Assembly: GCA_028291945.1 (NCBI GenBank)
Contig: JAQGNH010000560.1
Span: 1 to 34,999 of the forward strand
Direction: 5' to 3'
Length of the DNA: 34,999 bases
Source of the DNA: Betaproteobacteria bacterium
Lineage (GTDB): Bacteria > Pseudomonadota > Gammaproteobacteria > Burkholderiales > SG8-41
Shown: positions 1 to 7,612 of the stretch, one piece after another
How positions within the stretch are numbered: position 1 is the stretch's first letter
Layout of the letters: each line of letters begins with the position of its first letter
The notes under the pieces: model-generated
Databases searched by the model: none
What the model saw: only the letters and a program-made list of their open reading frames with translations
What the model was told of the DNA's origin: nothing
Made by a program: the position numbers and the translations under genes

Positions 1-242
1 ACGTAAAGCACAAACGCGTCGATCAGGCGGGTACGCATTCCGGTAAGCAGCGCAAGTGCTGCCGAGACCCAGGGTAACTCCCTCGTGATCCCGGCGACGT
101 GGAAACGAACGCATCCATCGCGCAGCATTGCAAGCAGGTGAAGGAGGATGCGGCCAACGCGGAAGTGAGCAAGGGTCACCATGTCGCGAATTGTGAATCC
201 GGTCCGCGCCGCGACGATGCCGAACAAGAGCGCAATCGTCAC
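1..242 (-). CDS. Possible partial open frame running off the left edge
   Basis: On the minus strand a frame stays open from a GTG at 242 (or an ATG at 182) to the left edge, about 80 codons without a stop. The predicted peptide begins with a hydrophobic stretch (VTIALLFGIVAA) and has further hydrophobic segments, so a membrane protein is possible. I recognise no family and see no clear ribosome binding site. It could be a chance open frame in GC-rich DNA. The rest of this stretch, up to the kinase gene end at 428, shows nothing I can support. Confidence 0.22.
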   Translation of the reverse strand, partial: MTIALLFGIVAARTGFTIRDMVTLAHFRVGRILLHLLAMLRDGCVRFHVAGITRELPWVSAALALLTGMRTRLIDAFVLY

Positions 243-427
243 AGCTGTGATTGTCTTTGCGACCGAGGATCACGATCCGACCGTCGTCGAACAGCCGTGA
301 GTCGCGATCCATGGACATTCACTGCCCCCCTCTTCACGCTCAGAGACCACGACGCGATCGCCGAGTGGCCCTTGTCCCACGCACGTAGCCGTGTCTCCTT
401 GCCAACGGAGCAGCACAGCACCCACGC

Positions 428-1789
428 TCAGCTCGCGGCGAGTGGTAACTTTATAGTCACTCGCAGCCCGTTACCGGCTACATTCTGCATCGCGATGGTT
501 CCGTGGTGAACCTCGATCGCACGTCGCGCGATCGCAAGACCGAGGCCAAAGCCTTTGCCGTCTGGCGCGGAGCTCGCACGAAAGAACGGCCTGAAGCTGT
601 TGGCGAGCTCGTCCTCTGGAATGCCCGGACCGTGGTCTTCGATCGTCAATACGGCGCGCGATCCCACCCGGTCGACCGCGACCGCAATGCGCACGACCGT
701 GCCCACGGGCGTGTATTGAAGCGCGTTGCGGACGACGTTTTCGATCGCGCGGTGCAGAAGCTGCGAGCGTCCGAAGACCGCGGCGCTTTCCAGCGAGGAC
801 AACTCGAGCAGCCGGCCCGAAGTCTCCGCCTCGAATTTTGCGTCCTCGGCGATGTCCGCGACAATATCGGAAAGGTCGAGCCTCTCCAGCGCCTCGGTGA
901 TTGCGCCTGAATCCAGTCTTGCCAGCGTGAGCAATTCGCCCACGAGCTGATTCAGCCGCATCGCCTCGCGTTCGATGCGTGCGAGCGATCTTTCGTGCTC
1001 GTTCGGGTCCTGTCTCAGCAGTCCAATCGCCGCCTGCAGCCGCGCGAGCGGCGAGCGCAACTCATGTGAAACATCGTGGAGCAGCAGGCGCTGCGCCGCC
1101 ATGAGCCGCTGCAACTGCTCGGCCATGCGGTCGAAGTCCTTTCCAAGATCAGCAATCTCGTCCCGGCGCCGCCCCATGAGCGGACCCACCCGCGTTTCCA
1201 GATGGCCGTGCGCAGCGGCATCGAAGGCCGACCGGAGATTACGAATCGGACGTGCCATGTACCACGCGAGCAGCGCGCTCACGAGCAAACTTGCGAGTGT
1301 GCCGGCGACGATGTGCATCCATGGCCAAAGCCCGCGCCCCGGACGCAGACCTGGCGGGCCTTTCTCGAACCGCGGCCGTCTCGGCGTGATCGAAGGTTCC
1401 GCAAAGACGACGTAGTGCTCTCCGGCGGTGGTGGCGACGGCGCGTGCCGGTGTGTGGCCATCGTCGGCAGTCACGGCAAAGCGCGCACGCGCGACCTGTG
1501 CCGCAGGGACTGCACGACCGAGCACGTCCTCGCCCGCAGCGTTTACGGCATACACGGTCGGCATGTTGTGACGCGCGGCGTCGCGCAGCCAATCGCGAAG
1601 GCCTTCGGGTCCCCCGTAGCGCAGTGCTGAAGCGGCGAGATCGAGCGCTATTCGATGGCCGCTGAGCGGCGGTGGCGGTTCGAACAGGCCTGACCTGAAT
1701 TGCAGCCATATGGCACCAGCCGCGCCCACTCCTGCGATAAGAAGCGCGCACCACAAGGCGAAGAAAAACTTCCAGAAAAGCCGACCCAT
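428..1789 (-). CDS. cpxA: CpxA-like sensor histidine kinase
   Basis: Inner-membrane sensor kinase of 453 residues that should phosphorylate the CpxR-like regulator encoded just upstream. TM1 lies at about residues 7-29 and TM2 at about 158-178, with a periplasmic sensor of about 130 residues between them. HAMP follows at about 180-230, then the HisKA box SHELRSP with phospho-acceptor His242, and a HATPase domain with N-box (NVVRNALQYTP), G1 (DHGPGIP) and G2 (GFGLGLAIA) motifs. I chose ATG 1789, with an AGAG element 8 nt upstream. A GTG at 1798 overlaps the regulator stop as GTGA and is the alternative; either way the pair is translationally coupled. The family is clear. The Cpx assignment rests on the partner, the boxes and the Spy-like neighbours, and is an inference. 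Confidence 0.9.
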   Translation of the reverse strand: MGRLFWKFFFALWCALLIAGVGAAGAIWLQFRSGLFEPPPPLSGHRIALDLAASALRYGGPEGLRDWLRDAARHNMPTVYAVNAAGEDVLGRAVPAAQVARARFAVTADDGHTPARAVATTAGEHYVVFAEPSITPRRPRFEKGPPGLRPGRGLWPWMHIVAGTLASLLVSALLAWYMARPIRNLRSAFDAAAHGHLETRVGPLMGRRRDEIADLGKDFDRMAEQLQRLMAAQRLLLHDVSHELRSPLARLQAAIGLLRQDPNEHERSLARIEREAMRLNQLVGELLTLARLDSGAITEALERLDLSDIVADIAEDAKFEAETSGRLLELSSLESAAVFGRSQLLHRAIENVVRNALQYTPVGTVVRIAVAVDRVGSRAVLTIEDHGPGIPEDELANSFRPFFRASSAPDGKGFGLGLAIARRAIEVHHGTIAMQNVAGNGLRVTIKLPLAAS

Positions 1790-1794
1790 GTGCT

Positions 1795-2466
1795 TCACTC
1801 TTTCGCGAGCTGGTAGCCCAGCCCGCGAATCGTGTGTATCAGACCGGAGCAAGCGCCGATCTTCTGGCGGATGCTGCTGAGATGCACGTCGATGCTGCGG
1901 TCGTAGCGCGCAAGCGGCCGGCCGAGCCCTTCCTGCGAAATCTCCTTCTTGCTCACGACCCGTCCGGCGTTGATGGCGAGCACGTGGAGGATGTTGAATT
2001 CGGCGCTCGTGAGATCGACCACATGCCCGGCGCACTCGACGATGCGCTTCTCGGGCCAGACAACGATCGGCCCTACCGTCAACGGACCCGCGCCGGGCGG
2101 GATTTGCAGCCGCCGCAAGATTGCGCGCAGACGAGCGGCGAGCTCCCGCGGCGTGCACGGCTTCGGCACGTAATCGTCGGCGCCCAGCTCGAGCCCGATG
2201 ATGCGGTCGATGTCGTCGCCTCTCGCGGTCAGCATGAGCACCGGCACCTGGCTGCTCAGGCGGATGCGCCGCAGCGCCTCCACGCCGTCCATCTTCGGCA
2301 TCATCACGTCGAGCACGACGACGTTGTGCTCGCCGCTGACCGCCTGACGTACGGCTGCTTCACCGTCGTGCACGATCGTCATGCGAAAGCCCTCACGCTC
2401 CAGATACTCGCGAAGCATGGTGGCGAGCTCGATGTCGTCGTCGGCGAGAAGTACGCGGGCAGGCAT
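1795..2466 (-). CDS. cpxR: CpxR-like OmpR-family response regulator
   Basis: Cytoplasmic transcription factor of 223 residues. The receiver has acidic residues D9-D11, phospho-acceptor Asp53 (VVVLDVMMPK), Thr80 and Lys102, all the expected switch residues. A winged-helix DNA-binding domain follows from about residue 128, ending in the typical IHTIRGLGYQLAKE. It is first in the operon with the sensor kinase, whose start lies at or inside its end. A tandem GTAAA-N5-GTAAA box, the established CpxR target, lies 46-60 bp upstream of the start, so autoregulation is likely. The same box type precedes four other genes nearby. A diverged copy of its C-terminus survives at 4556-4778. Confidence 0.92.
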   Translation of the reverse strand: MPARVLLADDDIELATMLREYLEREGFRMTIVHDGEAAVRQAVSGEHNVVVLDVMMPKMDGVEALRRIRLSSQVPVLMLTARGDDIDRIIGLELGADDYVPKPCTPRELAARLRAILRRLQIPPGAGPLTVGPIVVWPEKRIVECAGHVVDLTSAEFNILHVLAINAGRVVSKKEISQEGLGRPLARYDRSIDVHLSSIRQKIGACSGLIHTIRGLGYQLAKE

Positions 2467-2511
2467 GGTCGTGTCGACATCATACCGGCACCGGCGCGGT
2501 GCCTCTCGTTC

Positions 2512-2565
2512 TTTACGTTCCTTTACGTTGCCTTGACGCTTATTAATCGACTGCCATCGGATACT
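2512..2565 (+). promoter_or_regulatory. CpxR-type promoter between cpxR and the divergent ORF
   Basis: Reading the plus strand, half-sites TTTAC (2512-2516), TTTAC (2522-2526) and TTGAC (2533-2537) are spaced 5 and 6 bp apart. A -10-like GATACT follows at 2560-2565, exactly 22 bp after the last half-site. On the minus strand the first two read GTAAA-N5-GTAAA, the published CpxR box. The geometry points to the plus-strand gene at 2603, with possible action on cpxR in the other direction. This mirrors the cpxP-cpxRA intergenic region of enterobacteria. Confidence 0.7.
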
Positions 2566-2602
2566 CGCTTCAAGGCATGTGCCCGTAAACGAAGGTGCTC
2601 CT

Positions 2603-2857
2603 ATGAACAGCGAAGCCAGCCCCTATCTCGCCCGTTTCCTGGCGACCAGCAGGGTCGCTCTGGGCCTCGATATGCGCCCTGTGACGCCTCACCCTGATAC
2701 GGCGACTGCCACAGACGATCCGTGCGCGGAGGCGATCCGGAGCTGTTCGCAGGTGGATGATTCATCAAGCCCCCGTCCGCGCTCTCGTAGTGTGGGGGCG
2801 CGCTTCTCCGGCACCGCTCTTCGCCGGCACCCCTTACCGCCGGCACCGCTTACATAA
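2603..2857 (+). CDS. Small ORF divergent from cpxR, unknown
   Basis: An 84-residue frame starting MNSEASPYLARFLATSR, with an AAGGTG element about 7 nt upstream of ATG 2603. An in-frame ATG at 2579 is less well placed. I recognise no family and see no signal peptide or membrane segment. The second half is rich in Ser, Arg and Pro. The end of the frame runs over three imperfect 16-bp repeats beginning CCGGCACC (about 2811-2857), so the C-terminus looks low-complexity. Support comes from the CpxR-type promoter whose predicted start site lies about 30 nt upstream. It occupies the place of cpxP in enterobacteria but is not a CpxP homologue. The transcript could instead be an RNA or the leader of the next gene. 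Confidence 0.4.
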   Translation: MNSEASPYLARFLATSRVALGLDMRPVTPHPDTATATDDPCAEAIRSCSQVDDSSSPRPRSRSVGARFSGTALRRHPLPPAPLT

Positions 2858-2906
2858 ACCACCGCGCAGCGAGCCTCCGGGATCGTCAGGTTCGACGCCG
2901 CAATCC

Positions 2907-3263
2907 ATGTCGCGAATCAGTGATGTCATCGGCGAGGCGAACGCTCCGGACCTGATCTATTGCTTGCTCAGCGCGTATCTGGAATCGCTCGACTACATGA
3001 GCGACGCCCTTCGCATACCCGCCTGGGTAAAACGATTCCCGATATATGGCCTCACAGACGTAAATGAACGCCTCGCTTTTTTTTGCGAGCGCGCGAGGAG
3101 CATCGAAAAGGGCGAGGCGTGGGTCCTTGCCGTAATCGCCGAAGCCGCGCACCTGTTTCGTATCGCGGCGAACCGGCTCGGCACGTTGGAATGGCCAACC
3201 GCGTCTGCAAACGAGTGCGACGGGGTAGCCGCGCGCTCGTGCGCGCCAAATCAGAGCCGTTGA
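2907..3263 (+). CDS. Small protein of a three-copy unknown family (copy C)
   Basis: A 118-residue protein, no recognised domain. It is clearly related to the two copies at 20837 and 22017. Matching blocks are the start (ISDVIGEANAPDLIYCLLSAYLES against ITEAIKTADTEHVVYFLLTAYVET), then WVKRFPIYGLTDVNERL against HVKRLPMAGMSDVSERL, and a helical C-terminal half ending near RLGTLEW against RLSALQQ. It lacks a signal peptide and looks cytoplasmic and mostly helical. ATG 2907 is chosen because it places the start level with the other copies, though the frame stays open further upstream. It may be co-transcribed with the small ORF at 2603 under the CpxR-type promoter. Confidence 0.65.
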   Translation: MSRISDVIGEANAPDLIYCLLSAYLESLDYMSDALRIPAWVKRFPIYGLTDVNERLAFFCERARSIEKGEAWVLAVIAEAAHLFRIAANRLGTLEWPTASANECDGVAARSCAPNQSR

Positions 3264-3329
3264 GCTTATTGATCCTCGTACGCCACGCAAACTGCAACCG
3301 CCTTCCCCGGCGCGCTCGCCGGAGGCGCT

Positions 3330-3668
3330 TCACATCGCATTGGTTGTTGAGGGCGCTCCGCAGGTAATAACAGAGCTGGCGAAATCAACGTCCTTGTAAT
3401 CGGTCGACTCTGCCGCGAGCTCATCTGCGATCGTCGTGAAAAGACGCAGCAAGCCTGGCAATGAATGGTGCTCGACGGCTTCGGTCTGCTGCCGATGCCA
3501 TTCCAGTTGCTGAGCCACCGCGATCTCGTCGCAGCTCGCTCTTTCTGTCTGCAGCGAACGCTTCAGGTCGCGTGCGCCGATGGTGAAAAACGCGAAGCCG
3601 ATGATCAACGCGAGCGAACGAAGGGTCCTCGCGTTCCTGGCGACGAAGCCCTTCCTCAACGCGATCAT
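3330..3668 (-). CDS. Small single-pass membrane protein behind the barrel gene
   Basis: About 112 residues with one hydrophobic segment near the N-terminus (SLALIIGFAFFTIGA) and a soluble, partly acidic remainder. No family recognised. The gene lies about 20 bp downstream of the outer-membrane barrel gene on the same strand. A GGAGAG ribosome binding site sits 6-8 nt before ATG 3668, better placed than the in-frame ATG at 3674. The two genes probably form one Cpx-controlled transcript. The small family and lack of homology keep confidence moderate. Confidence 0.5.
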   Translation of the reverse strand: MIALRKGFVARNARTLRSLALIIGFAFFTIGARDLKRSLQTERASCDEIAVAQQLEWHRQQTEAVEHHSLPGLLRLFTTIADELAAESTDYKDVDFASSVITCGAPSTTNAM

Positions 3669-3690
3669 CGACATCTCTCCGTTCGTCGCG

Positions 3691-4404
3691 CTACCAGCGA
3701 ACGCCGAGCACGAGCTCGTTGACTTTCAACTTGCCGGTCGCGCCCGCATACGGTGCGGCTGCGCCGGTCAAAGTCGCGTCGCCTGCAGAGGTATCAAATC
3801 TGCCGAGATCGACATAGCGGTAGCCGAAGTCGAGCGTCAGCCGGTTACTTATGGGATAGGCGATGCCTGCGCCGAGTGACCACGCCAGGTTGTCGTGCGA
3901 TCCGCCCGCCGCAGCACCCGCAGGATCTACGCTGTTCACGTCGGACACATGGTTTCGCGCCCAGCCGAGCCCGGCTGACAGATACGGCCGCACGCGTGAG
4001 CCGATATCGAAGTCGTAGTAGCCATTCGCCATCACGTTCCAGCTCGTCACGTCGCCGTTGAGCGTCGGGCCGTTCGGCATTGTCTGGGCGAATCCGTAAC
4101 CACCTCGATAACCGAGTGCGAGCTCACCTCGGACGTTCGGGTTGACGCGATAGCCGACCGCACCACCGAAGAGCCATGACCGGCCGACGTCATCGATGCT
4201 GCCCCCCGTACTACAGCCGGCATCTCCGCAGATCGCGGGTGTCCCAGAGAAGTCCCTGTCCCGAATGTCTGCGTCTCGCGACCAGGAATAACCTGTCTCC
4301 GCGCGGAAGTACAGCGACTGCGAGGGCGTCAGTTGTGCTGAAGCTACGCCCGCGAAACCGAGGGAAGCAATGAACGTTGCCGAAACGATCGTCTTGGTGG
4401 TCAT
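3691..4404 (-). CDS. Outer-membrane beta-barrel protein (OmpA-barrel/Opa-like)
   Basis: A 237-residue protein with a signal peptide (cleavage after about residue 23, VASA-Q). Alternating beta strands follow, such as YFRAETGYSW, LTLDFGYRYVDLG and VNELVLGVRW. The C-terminal strand ends in an aromatic residue, as expected for assembly by BAM. The size fits the 8-stranded OMP_b-brl/porin-family barrels without a peptidoglycan-binding domain. ATG 4404 has a GGAG 9-10 nt upstream. A tandem CpxR-type box lies about 90-110 bp upstream, fitting control by envelope stress. Ligand or role beyond the barrel fold cannot be told. Confidence 0.85.
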   Translation of the reverse strand: MTTKTIVSATFIASLGFAGVASAQLTPSQSLYFRAETGYSWSRDADIRDRDFSGTPAICGDAGCSTGGSIDDVGRSWLFGGAVGYRVNPNVRGELALGYRGGYGFAQTMPNGPTLNGDVTSWNVMANGYYDFDIGSRVRPYLSAGLGWARNHVSDVNSVDPAGAAAGGSHDNLAWSLGAGIAYPISNRLTLDFGYRYVDLGRFDTSAGDATLTGAAAPYAGATGKLKVNELVLGVRW

Positions 4405-4461
4405 GTCTTGCGGTCTCCAGTGATTGTGCGTTCGAGCGGCGAATTGCCTGCGCGAACCGTG

Positions 4462-4514
4462 AGACTGCCACGACGGAAACCTAAGTCCGGTTAACGAAGG
4501 TAAAGCTGGGTAAA
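4462..4514 (-). promoter_or_regulatory. CpxR-type promoter of the barrel operon
   Basis: On the minus strand half-sites TTTAC (4514-4510), TTTAC (4504-4500) and TTAAC (4494-4490) are each 5 bp apart. Exactly 22 bp after the last comes the hexamer CAGTCT (4467-4462), a weak -10. On the plus strand the first two read GTAAA-N5-GTAAA, a perfect CpxR box. The -10 match is poor, so the start site is less sure than at the other three promoters. Confidence 0.65.
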
Positions 4515-4555
4515 GAGCGCATAGACGACGTCATGCGCCAGTAAGAGCGGTCGCG

Positions 4556-4778
4556 CTACGAGCAAACGATCGCAGTGGCAAATGCCATTGCGGCTACAGC
4601 AATCGAGGACCGAATGTAGACGTCCCACGACGACGCCTGGTCCTTGGCGAGCTGGTAACCCGTACCGCGAATCGTGTGAATGAGGGAGCCCGCCTCGCGC
4701 AGCTTTTGCCTGATGCTGCTCGAGTGCACGTCAACACTCCTGTCGTACCGCACAAGAGGACGTCCAAGCGCCTGACAG
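4556..4778 (-). pseudogene. Remnant of a CpxR-like C-terminal domain
   Basis: Reading the minus strand, the frame translates to LGRPLVRYDRSVDVH, then SSIRQK and IHTIRGTGYQLAKD. It is collinear with the last quarter of the intact regulator (LGRPLARYDRSIDVH ... IHTIRGLGYQLAKE). A stop codon lies just before the similarity and no receiver domain is present, so this is a broken copy. It runs on into a short hydrophobic tail (IAVAAMAFATAIV) before its stop. It probably marks an old duplication of the cpxR region between the barrel and protease genes. Confidence 0.75.
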
Positions 4779-4825
4779 GTTCACCGCGGTGCAAAACATG
4801 ACGTCGTGAGGGCGAGAGATCTGTT

Positions 4826-4878
4826 TTTACTTAACTTTACACGCGTTTACGTCGATTAATCATCGCTTCGCCCATAGT
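4826..4878 (+). promoter_or_regulatory. CpxR-type promoter of the S41 protease gene
   Basis: Half-sites TTTAC at 4826-4830, 4836-4840 and 4846-4850, all perfect and 5 bp apart. CATAGT follows 22 bp after the last (4873-4878) and matches the -10 consensus at four of six positions. The predicted transcript would begin only about 9 nt before ATG 4894, so the leader is very short and has no ribosome binding site. Confidence 0.7.
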
Positions 4879-4893
4879 ACTCACCACTCTCAA

Positions 4894-6282
4894 ATGCTGC
4901 TCACTTCACGGCCCCTCAATGTCATTGCATCTGGCTGCTGCGTCGGCCTGCTGATCTCGTTAACGAGCTGTGCAGGATCCGCTTCCAACATGTCCGCGTT
5001 CGTTCCAGCGGAAGAGCTGGCTCAATTCGCTCAGGTATATGCACGCATCAAGAGCATGTACGTAGACGAGGTGGATGATGCTCAACTGATTACCGATGCT
5101 GCGGCCGGGATGGTGAGCTCACTCGACCCCCACTCCGAGTACCTGAACGAAGAAGACATGGAGCAGATGAGAACGCTGACGGAGGGACAGTTTGGGGGTA
5201 TCGGGATCACGATCGAAATACAGGGCACTGTAGTGCGTATCGTCGAGGTCACGCCGGAGTCTGCGGCGTCCAAAGCAGGCATCCGCGTAGGCGATACGAT
5301 TTTAGCGCTCGATGACGAACCGCTAAGCCAGCTCAAGTTACACCACGCGCTCGCGATCATGCGAGGCGCGCCAGGCACTGAGATCAAGATCCTGATTTCC
5401 CGCGACGGCGTTTCTGCGCCGATGCACATGAAGTTGACCCGTACGATCATCAAGGTTCCGAGTGTGAGCTACAGGCTGCTCCAGACCGGGTATGCGTATC
5501 TGCGCATCGCTCAATTCCAGGAAAACACGGCGGGCGAGCTTGGGCAGGCCCTCGACTCGATATACGAGGCAACAGATGGCGCACTGGCTGGTCTGGTATT
5601 GGACCTTCGCGACAATCCAGGTGGCCTGCTCACCGCCGCCGTCGCGACAGTCTCCGCGTTTCTGCCTCGCAGCCAGTTGGTGATGTCGACGATAGGCCGC
5701 ACCAAGCAGGCGAATCTACGACTCACGACCTCTCCTGAGGATTATGTTACGACGGGAGAGCCCGACTATCTCGCGCTGCTACCTGACAGGATCAAAACAG
5801 TTCCCCTGATCGTTCTGGTCGACGGTACCTCGGCCTCCGCGGCGGAAGTCGTCGCCGGCGCGTTGCAGGATTACGCCCGGGCGACAATCGTCGGCAGCAG
5901 GACATTCGGGAAAGGCTCTGTGCAGACGCTCATTCCGATCGGCGCGCAGGCCGCTTTAAAGCTCACGACGGCCCGCTTCTATACACCGGCCGGGAGGTCT
6001 ATTCAGGTCCGTGGTGTCGTGCCGGACATCATGATCACGTGTGCAAAGCGCGACCTGAACCGGCTGACAGTGCGGGAAGCCGATTTGCCGCACCATCTTG
6101 TGGCGGACGCAGCGCACACGAAGGCGCGAGCTCCCATGATACAAAAATCGCGCGACGCTGATTCCTCAGGGAATGCGCAGGCTGTTATCGAAACCGGTGG
6201 CCTGTGTCCTGGCGAGACGTCGAAGGAGGACTATGCGCTCACGCAGGCCATGGCCGTGCTGCTGCGAACAAACAAGAATTGA
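4894..6282 (+). CDS. S41 C-terminal processing protease, lipoprotein
   Basis: A 462-residue member of the CtpA/Prc serine protease family, acting in the periplasm on damaged or tagged envelope proteins. The N-terminus ends in a lipobox (LTSC, Cys26), so it is probably membrane-anchored. A PDZ domain spans about residues 100-180 (GGIGITIEI, AGIRVGDTILALDDE). The catalytic core follows, with Ser315 in GTSASAAEV and Lys340 in FGKGSVQT, the Ser-Lys dyad with the 25-residue spacing seen in the family. A C-terminal extension of about 80 residues follows the core. It sits directly behind three perfect CpxR half-sites. The next gene starts on its stop codon (TGATG), suggesting coupling. Confidence 0.93.
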   Translation: MLLTSRPLNVIASGCCVGLLISLTSCAGSASNMSAFVPAEELAQFAQVYARIKSMYVDEVDDAQLITDAAAGMVSSLDPHSEYLNEEDMEQMRTLTEGQFGGIGITIEIQGTVVRIVEVTPESAASKAGIRVGDTILALDDEPLSQLKLHHALAIMRGAPGTEIKILISRDGVSAPMHMKLTRTIIKVPSVSYRLLQTGYAYLRIAQFQENTAGELGQALDSIYEATDGALAGLVLDLRDNPGGLLTAAVATVSAFLPRSQLVMSTIGRTKQANLRLTTSPEDYVTTGEPDYLALLPDRIKTVPLIVLVDGTSASAAEVVAGALQDYARATIVGSRTFGKGSVQTLIPIGAQAALKLTTARFYTPAGRSIQVRGVVPDIMITCAKRDLNRLTVREADLPHHLVADAAHTKARAPMIQKSRDADSSGNAQAVIETGGLCPGETSKEDYALTQAMAVLLRTNKN

Positions 6283-6653
6283 TGCGCACGCGAAACGGCG
6301 GGACGCTGCGGGCAACCATGGACATTGATGCTATGACTGAACACTCCGATACGAACTCAGCGAGCACGGTCTTCGACTCTCGAATGGCGCAGCACGTAAC
6401 TCACGCCCGCGATCAGCCGGCATCGAATTCCTCGCTGAAAAACTGCCGGCCGCCGCTAGACAAACACCGAATCATGAAGGCTCGGCACGCGAGCTCGCTG
6501 CTGAATCTGCTAAAACATACTATCCCCTATCTCGCTATCGAACTGCTTATGCCTGGTGGCTCTGTGGTTGCACTGCTCGTGTGGCTTTACAGGAATAAAG
6601 CGAAAGTCCCAACGGCGCACCTCGATCCGATAGAGGCGCTAAGGCACGATTGA
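6282..6653 (+). CDS. Small membrane protein coupled to the S41 protease
   Basis: About 123 residues if translation starts at ATG 6282, which shares an A with the protease stop. ATGs at 6318 and 6474 are alternatives. The N-terminal half is polar. The C-terminal part has a hydrophobic region (IPYLAIELLMPGGSVVALLVWLY) followed by a basic RNK turn, so it is likely an inner-membrane anchor with the short tail inside. The segment from 6474 on resembles short uncharacterised membrane proteins I have seen in proteobacteria, but I cannot name a family. Coupling to the protease suggests a shared role. Confidence 0.6.
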   Translation: MRTRNGGTLRATMDIDAMTEHSDTNSASTVFDSRMAQHVTHARDQPASNSSLKNCRPPLDKHRIMKARHASSLLNLLKHTIPYLAIELLMPGGSVVALLVWLYRNKAKVPTAHLDPIEALRHD

Positions 6654-6752
6654 TGAGCGCCTTACCGCAGTAGCCGGCGCGATCGACAGTGGCTTGCAAG
6701 GAAAGTCGTCTCGCCGCAAATCAACCCTGCAATTGACCCGGTCGCTCGGCGA

Positions 6753-7316
6753 TCACCGGCCAGCTCGGGGTGCGACTGCCGGTTGCCGTGCACCTTCGAA
6801 GAGCAACGCAGCAATGGTCGCGAGCTGCGGATCGCAAAGTTCGCGTTGTCGCGGAGTCAACGTGTCGTATAGCGCCCTGGCTGCGGCGGTCATGTCTTCG
6901 AGGGCTGTGAAGCGGTTGCGCGACGCTTCTACTATCCGGTCAAGGCGCACGAGCACAGGTACCTTTTCGCGCAGTTCGCCTCCATCCCGATCCCGTGCGA
7001 CATCCTTTGCGGCTGCGCTGACGCTGTCGGCATAACGCGCCCAGATGGTCTGCTGATCACGTGTAAGGTGCAGAGCATCCTCCAACATGTACAGCCGATC
7101 CGCGGTCTCGTCGACTATGTCGCGGCGAATGATAGGGGACTCGGGGTTTTTTTCGCGGCCGCCCACCGAACCGCGCGTGCTGCCGCCCATACCTCCCATT
7201 CCTCCGCCACCCATGCCTTTGCCGCCCGAGAACTGGGCAAACGCGTCGATAGCAGGGCTCGCAAGCGCAATGACAATGACGAAAACAACCGATTGCTTCA
7301 TGAGGTACGGGCTCAT
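6753..7316 (-). CDS. Spy/CpxP-like LTxxQ periplasmic protein, Gly/Met-rich
   Basis: A 187-residue protein with a signal peptide (cleavage near AFA-Q, residue 27). A Gly/Met-rich stretch covers residues 30-45, and a helical domain carries two LTxxQ motifs (LTRDQ at 84-88, LTPRQ at 153-157), the signature of the Spy/CpxP family of periplasmic chaperones. It lies head to head with the CpxP-like gene at 7613, about 300 bp away. The CpxR-type sites in between point to the other gene. Start could be ATG 7316 or 7301; neither has a strong ribosome binding site. The Gly/Met stretch might bind metal, which is a guess. Confidence 0.75.
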   Translation of the reverse strand: MSPYLMKQSVVFVIVIALASPAIDAFAQFSGGKGMGGGGMGGMGGSTRGSVGGREKNPESPIIRRDIVDETADRLYMLEDALHLTRDQQTIWARYADSVSAAAKDVARDRDGGELREKVPVLVRLDRIVEASRNRFTALEDMTAAARALYDTLTPRQRELCDPQLATIAALLFEGARQPAVAPRAGR

Positions 7317-7525
7317 ATCAAGTTTGGCGCTTCTCCGCGGACTTTTGGCGAGGCGCGCGATTGCGCCCTCGCGGGATTCAGAAGCTGGCGCACGTGGTGG
7401 CGGTGCGTGAGCAACACCAGAATGTAAGCAGCAATCACAGGCGCCACCGACGCGCTAGGCAGGTTTCTCTTCACTCGTATCGATAGTACACGCTGCGGCG
7501 CCGTTGTTCCTCCAGATCTGAATTA

Positions 7526-7579
7526 TTTACGTAACTTTACGTGTCCTTTACACGAGCCGATGCAGCCCTCAAATAGACT
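7526..7579 (+). promoter_or_regulatory. CpxR-type promoter of the CpxP-like gene
   Basis: Three perfect TTTAC half-sites at 7526-7530, 7536-7540 and 7547-7551 (spacers 5 and 6 bp). TAGACT follows 22 bp after the last (7574-7579) and matches the -10 consensus at four of six positions. A transcript would start near 7586 and give a 27-nt leader with a good ribosome binding site before ATG 7613. Confidence 0.75.
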
Positions 7580-7612
7580 TGGCTGTGCATCGAACATCCA
7601 CAGGGAGCAAAC

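Noticed and set aside
1-8. GTAAA at 3-7 as the start of a further CpxR box
   Set aside because: Only one half-site is visible at the window edge, and the partner cannot be seen.
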